Assembly: GCF_963576545.1 (NCBI RefSeq)
Contig: NC_083647.1
Span: 6,057,507 to 6,121,506 of the forward strand
DNA length: 64,000 nt
Direction: 5' to 3'
From: Limanda limanda
Taxonomy: Eukaryota > Chordata > Actinopteri > Pleuronectiformes > Pleuronectidae
How positions within the stretch are numbered: the stretch's first letter is position 1; every line of letters begins with the position of its first letter. A program made the translations under genes and the position numbers. Under the pieces are notes generated by a model. The model was not told the DNA's origin. It saw only the letters and a list, made by a program, of their open reading frames with translations, and ran no database searches. Shown here piece after piece: positions 58,501-64,000 of this stretch.

Positions 58501-61500
58501 GGCAGCACAGGTTACACAGTTGCTGGATGAGAAGTGTAAAGTCCTTGAGACTCTTAGTAAATGTCAACAAGAGGTTGGTACCTGTCTTACACACAGCATG
58601 AATCTTTTTAAAAGTGACCTTATCACTCTGTGTCTAATTTATGTTGTTATGTGTGACAGGAACTTTCTCACTACTGAAAGTAAATAGCTCATGCACTTTA
58701 AGTCAAATTCTGAATTGATTTGCATTTTGGTGTGATGATCATGAGTCTTTAATTGGATATGTTTATTAATTATATGCCTTTTGTAGTATGATGAAGTGGA
58801 GGACTCACTCAGGGACAGTGGTGTGTTGGCCCAAACTCAAAAGACAGAACATCTGGAGGTAAGGCAAATAAAAAATAAACAGAAAACTTAAATGTAACAG
58901 TAGGATTCTCTTTTTTTCAAATTTCTTTCTAACAAAATTAGCTGGGAATCTGTGCACAGTGTAAACAAAACATTAAACACCTTTTATGGAACTTCAACTG
59001 ACAATATCTGATTTGGAGGGCTGAGGCAAATTTATCTGGCATATAATAGATATAACCGCGTGTGTAATTCATGCCTGCTATCGTGTACAGATACACAGCG
59101 TACAAACAGAGCTGTAAGCAAACAGGACACATGCATAGGGAAAAGTTTATGTTTGTTTTGGAAGGTTGTGCAAACTGGTTGTAAGTGCTGTGCTTCTTCT
59201 TCGACTTCTTTACTTGTGTTTGCGACTGCATGGTTCAGAACTGTGCAGTGTCTAAAAGTAGCTAATACTATCCCTAAAAGTGAATTAATCAGTCATCTTT
59301 GCAATCCTTTGAATTGTTTAAACAGGCCTCCAAACACAACTACAAATGTATTTAAATAGATTATTGTGCATGTATTTTTGCTGATAGTGCCATTATGAAG
59401 CCACATCACTGAAGACAGAGGGTCAATGTCAAAACTTGAACCTGCTTCACTGCTGGTGTGAAATTGTATCTGTTTATCATTTGAAGGTGTGTTCTGAAGT
59501 TGTTTGTTTTTTCACACATTCAGATGAAAGCTGGACAGTTGGAAAATGATAAAAAAGAGCTTGAAAGGGATCTCGACCATCTAAAGGATCAACTGGATCA
59601 GCAGAAACAACATAGGAAAGAACAAGAAAGAAGGGTAGGAGCACACATTTTGAAATTCAAATAAAATACGTTAATTGATAATTTATTGCAAAACAAGTTG
59701 ATTATTCTCTCTCTCTATCTCTCTGCAGATAGCAGCACTTGAGGAGAGCATGGCAACATTTGAAGAAGAATCCAAAGACCTCCAGTCACAGGAAGAACAG
59801 GTGCATTCACCACGACTTGTATTTTCTGTCCTGGCCTGTCCTCCCTGTACCTTTGCTTTCCTGTTATTTCCCATCTGTTGCTTTGTCTTTTCCTATTTTC
59901 CTTAGCTTGACAGACGTCTTAACGTTTTGTCTGTTTTAGGCACAAACTACTCTGAAAATTTACAGTATGAATAGTGAGAAATTACAAAGGAACATGGAAA
60001 CAGTGGGAGAGGAGAACACACTGCTACAAGAGAGCAATGCTCAGGTAGGATGCTGCATACACACACACACACACAAACAAAATATAACCATGTATGGAAT
60101 GACCTTTGCAAGTCTTTATTCTTGACATATTTAGTATATTAATCACTCTCCTTTTTCATCCCCCTTATTCCTTGCACCATCATTTCATCTATCATCATAT
60201 CTCTTTCACTCTGCAGCTGAGGCAGCAGGTGGAGGGATGGGCAGAAAGAGTGAATGAGTTGGAGGCAGAGATGCAGAGGTGTGAGGTCACATTCAGCGGG
60301 ATGCAGCAGGATGTGGTCAATAAGGATGAGCGTATAATGGTATGGTTGGTTCAAGCATTACTTATCATATACAGTTAGTAAGGTAGGAGAATTGGCAAAA
60401 GAGTTTACAGAGAGTTGTCTTTCACACATGCACAACACAGTAGCAGGTTTTCTGAACAGACGTGTTCACAACAGCAACAATTCTCCGCATTAATTCAGGC
60501 AAGAGGTGGAGCAGTCTTATGCAGCAGACATAGGCAGGAAGTGATGTATTAATTCCACTGCGGAGTTCACATGATTTTCTTGACAACACACAGACATCAG
60601 TGTCAGCTCTTATCATCACAAACTCTCTAGACATCTTCATCTGTGTCTTCTACATGGGTGTAGCCGTTTTTTTAACCAGGAGATATTTGTTTAGTTTTTT
60701 TCAGTTTTTGCGTCAACTGAGACTGTGGGGCCTATCACTCTGACATTTGCTTACACATTACAGAGGAGCTGCAGAGTTCAGTGCTGGTCTGAAACAGCTT
60801 TAGTCTTTTTCATATAGTGGACATAACGCAAGAACTACAACAGAAGAAGACAATAAACTGGTGTAAAAGATGCTTGCCTTGGAGAAAGGACTTTGTTTGT
60901 TGAGATCAAATGTTTTTGTGCCGCCAGTCGTTGACAGACTGCCTGCTGAAGATGAAGGCTTGGGATTCGGATCTTGAGGAAGCGGAAGGAGCAGAGAAGG
61001 AGACGTCCAATGGCGCTCAAGGAAAAGAAAAGGAGAATGGAAGAGGGGGCATAACGGACCCACAAGGTCATCTCCAGAAAGTCCAAAAGCTAATTTATGC
61101 TGCTAAGGTTTGTGAATGAAATGGACACATTGTATTAGATTTTGTGCTAGTTTATAAGAATGGTTTATACAGGACAGTTTCTTTAAATGTCGGGAAGCTT
61201 TACAGAGACCTCCAAACCAAACACACTGACATTAAACAATACAATTGACAATACAGCTGCTAACATTTTGTCTTTTTACTTGTTTGCAGCTTAACGCCGA
61301 CCTCAAATCAGTAGATGAAGACAAGGACAGAGTATTTGCCAAACTGAATAATGAAGTACAAGCTAAAGAAGACCTTCAAGGTGAGTCAACATAACACTGA
61401 CGTCTGTCTTATTAATCCTGTCAGTGTGACCGGATATTGTGGCCACAATAACTTGTGTGATGGGTTATGTAATTTCCTGCACCTAAACAACCATTCTTCA

Positions 61501-63520
61501 TCATAAAATAGTTATATGAGTGTAAAGACTTTGTTTACCACTGCCACTTGTGTGTATTTGTTTTTCCCTTCAGTGAGCATTAAAGAGCTGGAGAATGAGA
61601 AACTATCTCTGCACTCAGATGCGGAACACTACTCAGATCAGGTAGCTGACTTTACATGTGTATTAGTGTGATATTGTATCATAATGGTGTCCTACATTAA
61701 TTAGCATTTTAATTATTATTTTTTCTCATGTGCTCAGGTCCAACGATTACAACAGAAGCTCCAGATTATGACAGAAATGTACCAGGAGAATGAGCTGAAG
61801 CTGCACAGGTATAGACGCACAGATAAAGATCCATGTAAAGGTATTTCTTAACTCTACTGATTTGAAACCTAACTGATTAATGTCTGTTTGCAGACTGCTG
61901 ACAGTAGAGGAGAAGGAGCGCCTGCAAAAAGAAGAGAAGTTAAATAAAGCTGACAAAAACATTGCATTGGCCATGGAAGAACTCAACAACTACAGGTAGC
62001 TGCCTCTGACAATTCTTACCAGGCACATTAACAGTATCTTATATCTTCAAGTCATGTGTGAAGCTCCCCTAAAAACACAGTAACTTCATTCTACATCATT
62101 GTGTTTCTTCAGGCAACGAGCAGAAGAGATGGAGGAGGAGCTGGATAAATCCAAACAGGCTTACAATACTCAGATATCAGCACATGAGAAGAAGGCTCAC
62201 AACAACTGGGTTAGTAAAACTACACCATAAACCATTTTACAAATGTGGAACAAACAGTCAGAGATTGTATCGTCACATCAGTCATGTCAGTCATTATTTG
62301 TGTGAAATGAATATTTCCACATTTCCTGTCTGTCAATACAGCACATTAAGACAAGTTGTTTTCAGCTAGCAGGGAACTTTGTATAATCGCCAAACAGTCT
62401 TCGGAGGGGCTGCATGTGAAAACGCATATGAGTGAGAGCCTCTCTCTTGAGTTTCTCCTTCCAGCCTCCTTGTTAAAACTCTGCATTATGTCCAAATGAG
62501 CCAATGTGAGAAAACAGCAGGAGATTGAGTGGGTTGATGATGTTTCTAACATGCGACAGATGTAAAAGTAAATAAAAAAGCTAAAAGAACACAAATATCT
62601 CAGGATGAAAAGAGGTGCATTACATCTAGAAGACAAAAATGTCCGGAGAGCTTTTGGTGTTGATGTGCTGTAAAAAAAAACATACAATCTCCACAGTGGA
62701 AATAATACATTCCATCCTGCCTCGGCCTGCTGCACCTCTCCTCACCTGAACACTCAAGAGAGTCCATGTTATTGTCAACACGTCTGAGTGGAGAATCTCC
62801 TGCTGTGTTGTTCATTCTCTGGAGTTCTGAGAACGGCTCCAATGTTGCACCTGGGGACCCAATTTGCATTACTTTCTCTCTCTTGACCTATAGTTTTCTA
62901 TGTATTTTGACTGCCTTCTGAAATGTACTGTATATTCAAGCGTACATATATAGACTATTTCCGTATCTATGCACATATGACATGTCAAAGTATTTATGTT
63001 GGCTTGATTTTCTAGCTTGCAGCTCGAGCAGCAGAAAGAGATCTAACAGACATCAGGAGGGAAAATGCCCTCATGAGACAGAAGTAAGCAAATTTAATAA
63101 CTTATTTATGTTTGTGGCTCAACTGCAGAATAATTCTGCACTCTGAGATCTTCTGTCTTTAATGTAGTCATATATTTTGTACATTATTGTGTCAGTGTCC
63201 TAAAATGTCCTGCCATATATGAACTAAAGGTGTGTTGGTTCACAGGCTGACAGACACACAGTTCAAACTAGACGCCCTTGACAAAGATCCATATGCTTTG
63301 GACAGTCTGGCTAGACCAATGCCTTTCAGGGGTGAGCACACACACACATACACACACCATCATACATTACTCCTTGACTTTTCACTAAACTCTTCTTCCC
63401 CCCCAGCTGAAAGGTCACCATATGGTCCTTCTCCTCTGGGTCGACCAGCATCTGAAACCAGAGCTTTTCTTTCTCCTCCTACATTGATGGATGGACCATC
63501 TCCTCGATTGTCTCCTAGAA
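45909..63520 (+). CDS. MIA2: MIA2 (TALI/cTAGE5), ER cargo receptor, 3' end off window
   Basis: TANGO1-family ER-exit-site protein that couples bulky luminal cargo to COPII. Coding exons: 45909-46029, 46267-46400, 47540-47626, 47869-52441, 52576-52818, 53072-53169, 57557-57688, 58330-58351, 58485-58573, 58787-58858, 59524-59634, 59729-59800, 59940-60044, 60217-60339, 60928-61107, 61290-61380, 61574-61641, 61738-61808, 61894-61995, 62113-62209, 63016-63083, 63246-63331, 63407-63520. That is 2,286 codons plus one base so far. Order: signal peptide (about 1-26), MIA-type SH3 (about 35-113, GDTISVYHKL, DLWAGS, FGYFPKDAV), W-L-G-F-G repeats, Glu/Lys array (about 529-1,239), luminal segment (about 1,510-1,640), membrane helix (about 1,770-1,792), cytosolic coiled coils, and the start of the Pro-rich tail (YGPSPLGRPASETRAFLSPP). 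MIA2, not MIA3, by KDPYALD and synteny. Later exons lie beyond the window. Confidence 0.95.
46431..46509. repeat. (CT)n microsatellite in MIA2 intron 2
   Basis: 79 bp of uninterrupted TC/CT dinucleotides starting 30 bp after the exon 2 donor. On the sense RNA it is a long polypyrimidine tract close to a 5' splice site. Confidence 0.95.
48178..48765 (+). repeat. MIA2: W-L-G-F-G motif array in MIA2
   Basis: Five to six spaced copies of a short aromatic-glycine motif, each followed by acidic spacer: SSVTGWLGLGK, SSVTGWLGFGGE, SAFTGWLGFGGE, LDWLGNGISSTLGFG, SGSWFGIGDILGFG. A distant variant, GAFGLFKNAFSYL, lies near 51,800. From memory, human MIA2 has similar spaced motifs (EWFGLGG, GWFGGGF), so the motif is family-wide and the number of units varies. 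Confidence 0.8.
49110..51240 (+). repeat. MIA2: Glu/Lys coding minisatellite in MIA2 exon 4
   Basis: About 2.1 kb of purine-rich tandem repeats encoding variants of EELKEEEKREE and EELKDEEKREEESEELK, in frame with no stop. The unit is roughly 11-15 codons (33-45 bp) and clearest at 49,800-50,560. Glu and Lys/Arg alternate with Leu or Val at helix spacing, predicting a long charged helix (single-helix or coiled-coil type). The long Ser-rich antisense frame is an artefact of the same repeat. Confidence 0.9.
53301..54111. repeat. Dispersed repeat with direct duplicate ends, MIA2 intron 6
   Basis: A block of about 118 bp at 53,301 recurs almost unchanged at 53,994: GAAAATTCCTTCAGAATACG, then TTTCACCACTTTCTAACTTTC and GTTGAGCATGTTAAAGCCC, each ending in AATAATAATA. 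Between them lie a segment with GGGCGGGCCCGAGCAC and other AT-rich parts. It looks like a nested or partly tandem dispersed repeat. No coding capacity. Confidence 0.75.
54536..55233. mobile_element. Foldback element with ~300-bp inverted arms
   Basis: The left arm (about 54,560-54,850) and right arm (about 54,940-55,230) are inverted copies over nearly their full length with few mismatches; only about 90 bp separate them. Shared pieces include CACTCATTATCCAC, GGGGTGGGTGAAGTG, GTCTCAGGGGTAAAC, GTGTCATCCAAGTGTC and CAAAACGAGGTTAT. TTAA abuts each end (54,532-54,535 and 55,234-55,237), which would suit piggyBac-type insertion, but a 3-bp duplication is not excluded. Non-coding. It is a MITE or foldback transposon. 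Confidence 0.8.
55240..55643 (+). promoter_or_regulatory. MIA2: Probable internal promoter of short MIA2
   Basis: Unique sequence after the foldback element that becomes CpG-bearing and leads into a short coding first exon at 55,644. The human gene likewise uses an internal promoter for cTAGE5 forms. The transcription start is not fixed. Confidence 0.45.
55644..55667 (+). CDS. MIA2: Alternative first exon, cTAGE5-type, form 1
   Basis: ATG and seven more codons (MEENEAGP) followed directly by the donor GTGAGT. Phase 0 matches exon 7 at 57,557, giving MEENEAGP joined to VVSSLPDD just before the membrane helix. The human short form begins MEEPGATP-like and then joins the same exon, so position, phase and opening residues agree. 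The product would lack the SH3 and luminal parts and expose only the membrane helix and cytosolic coils. Confidence 0.6.
56340..56432 (+). CDS. MIA2: Alternative first exon, cTAGE5-type, form 2
   Basis: ATG in GGACATGGCGG context within CpG-rich DNA opens MAEHPTSEQFSSEAADFQTA and runs to VAVER. The donor at 56,433 (GTGAAG) keeps phase 0 with exon 7, giving VER joined to VVSSLPDD. A second phase-0 donor, GTACGC at 56,442, would add VKD. Neither donor is strong. The codon content (EAYYTVAVER) reads like an amphipathic helix. It is probably a second internal promoter exon, less certain than the one at 55,644. Confidence 0.55.
57750..58230. repeat. Dispersed repeat in MIA2 intron 7
   Basis: CACACCTGTTATTAAAATGTGG is repeated 69 bp later as CACACCTGGTATTAAAATGTGG, and the edges carry CACTTGTAATCGG-like and CAATCACAAGTG-like motifs in opposite orientation. 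Part of it (GATCGGATCT, TCACTTCCCCGCTCGATATG) resembles 41,330-41,400. Family unknown. Confidence 0.45.
60414..60775 (+). mobile_element. MITE family A, copy 2, MIA2 intron 14
   Basis: Same landmark order as the copy at 24,294: CTTTCACACATG, GCAGGTTTTCTGAACAGACG, TTCAGGCAAGAGGTGG, CTTCTACATGGG, CCAGGAGATATTTGT, ending ACAGAGGAGCTGCAGAG. The ends are more decayed. It lies in the intron between coding exons 14 and 15. Confidence 0.65.
62395..62830 (-). mobile_element. MITE family A, copy 3, MIA2 intron 20
   Basis: Inverted relative to copies 1 and 2. Read on the minus strand it has GAACAACACAGCAGGAGATT, TTCAGGTGAGGAGAGGTGCA, ACAGCACATCAACACC, AAAAGCTCTC, CATCCTGAGATATTTGT and CATGCAGCCCCTCCGAAG, matching copy 1 throughout. 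Intact at both ends apart from a few substitutions. Confidence 0.7.
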
Positions 63521-64000
63521 GTAAACACTTACGCACACACAGAAATATACCTACAACTAGGCTGCAGCTATGCACAAAACCAAAAAACAGTCACGTTGAT
63601 CTGCATAAACAGCCACTGTAGGCTTAAATATTGGTTTCAGAATTTTCAACAATACATTTGCCTATTCAGTCCCCCCAAAAAATCATTTAAATACAATCAC
63701 ATGTAGCATGTCAAAGATAACAGCTGGCTACAGCATGATCAAGTGTTGATGCTGAAGTGTCTTCAGTAGCATGGTGTGTATGCCGGAATGCTGTCTGTGC
63801 ACTTCTCAGAATCCATGGGGGAAAAGTTCAGAGTGTATACAACAGTGATATGTCTTCAAAATTCTTAGTTCACTTTAATTGACATAATTTTCTTTCTGTT
63901 CTTTTCTCTTGCTCTCACTTATTCTGGCCTAATCATTTCTCTCTGATATTATGGATTTGGTTTGGGCTGCACTTCCCTTCCCTCTTTGTCCCCCTCTTAC
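63521..64000 (+). other. MIA2: MIA2 intron running off the window
   Basis: After the donor GTAAAC there is no further coding exon of the family before the edge. The last 100 bp are strongly pyrimidine-rich (TCTCTTGCTCTCAC ... CCCCCTCTTAC), so the next acceptor may lie just outside the window. Confidence 0.55.

Noticed and set aside
45909..63520. Assignment as MIA3/TANGO1 instead of MIA2
   Set aside because: The cytosolic end (KDPYALD, YGPSPLGRPASETRAFLSPP) and the PNN/GEMIN2 neighbourhood fit MIA2; MIA3 has a different coil-tail sequence.

Overview
The window is nuclear DNA of a ray-finned (teleost-type) fish. It holds four multi-exon vertebrate genes with GT-AG introns, long repeat-rich intergenic stretches, polyadenylation signals and fish-style dispersed repeats: tRNA-derived SINEs, MITEs, a hAT element and long tetranucleotide satellites. 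I cannot name the species. No bacterial operon, CRISPR array, rRNA or intact tRNA gene was seen.

Layout: (1) 1-13.9 kb is gene-poor and repeat-bearing. It contains a minus-strand protein-kinase pseudogene fragment (about 12.6-12.85 kb) and an unexplained protein-like minus-strand reading frame (about 8.46-8.69 kb). (2) 13,953-19,537 (+) is FBXO33, the substrate receptor of an SCF ubiquitin ligase, with six coding exons and 499 codons. (3) 19.6-33.4 kb is intergenic, with several MITEs, a hAT element that keeps its terminal repeats, target-site duplication and a BED zinc-finger remnant, and a poly-C/CpG patch. (4) 33,479-40,156 (+) is PNN (pinin), a nuclear splicing-associated and desmosome-associated protein, with nine coding exons and 678 codons. 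(5) 42,068-45,292 (-) is GEMIN2, an SMN-complex assembly factor, with ten coding exons and 263 codons. (6) From 45,909 (+) to beyond the right edge is MIA2 (TALI/cTAGE5), an ER-exit-site cargo receptor. It has 23 coding exons in the window and at least 2,286 codons in the long form, with two probable internal promoters that make short cTAGE5-type forms.

The exon chains of all four genes were read by hand. Every junction keeps frame, and the three complete genes close on a stop codon with a CDS length divisible by three. PNN and GEMIN2 are convergent. GEMIN2 and MIA2 are divergent across about 600 bp of CpG-bearing promoter. The same four genes are neighbours in mammals (human 14q21), but from memory the human order is GEMIN2-TRAPPC6B-PNN-MIA2-FBXO33, so the block appears rearranged here.

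The genes do not form one pathway. FBXO33 acts in ubiquitination, PNN in splicing, GEMIN2 in snRNP assembly and MIA2 in COPII export of large cargo. The most unusual coding feature is MIA2 exon 4, one 4.57-kb exon with a tandem W-L-G-F-G motif array and about 700 residues of Glu/Lys repeat. No wholly new biological system was evident. The best leads are that MIA2 architecture, the undefined luminal segment next to it, the alternative first exons, and several uncatalogued mobile elements.
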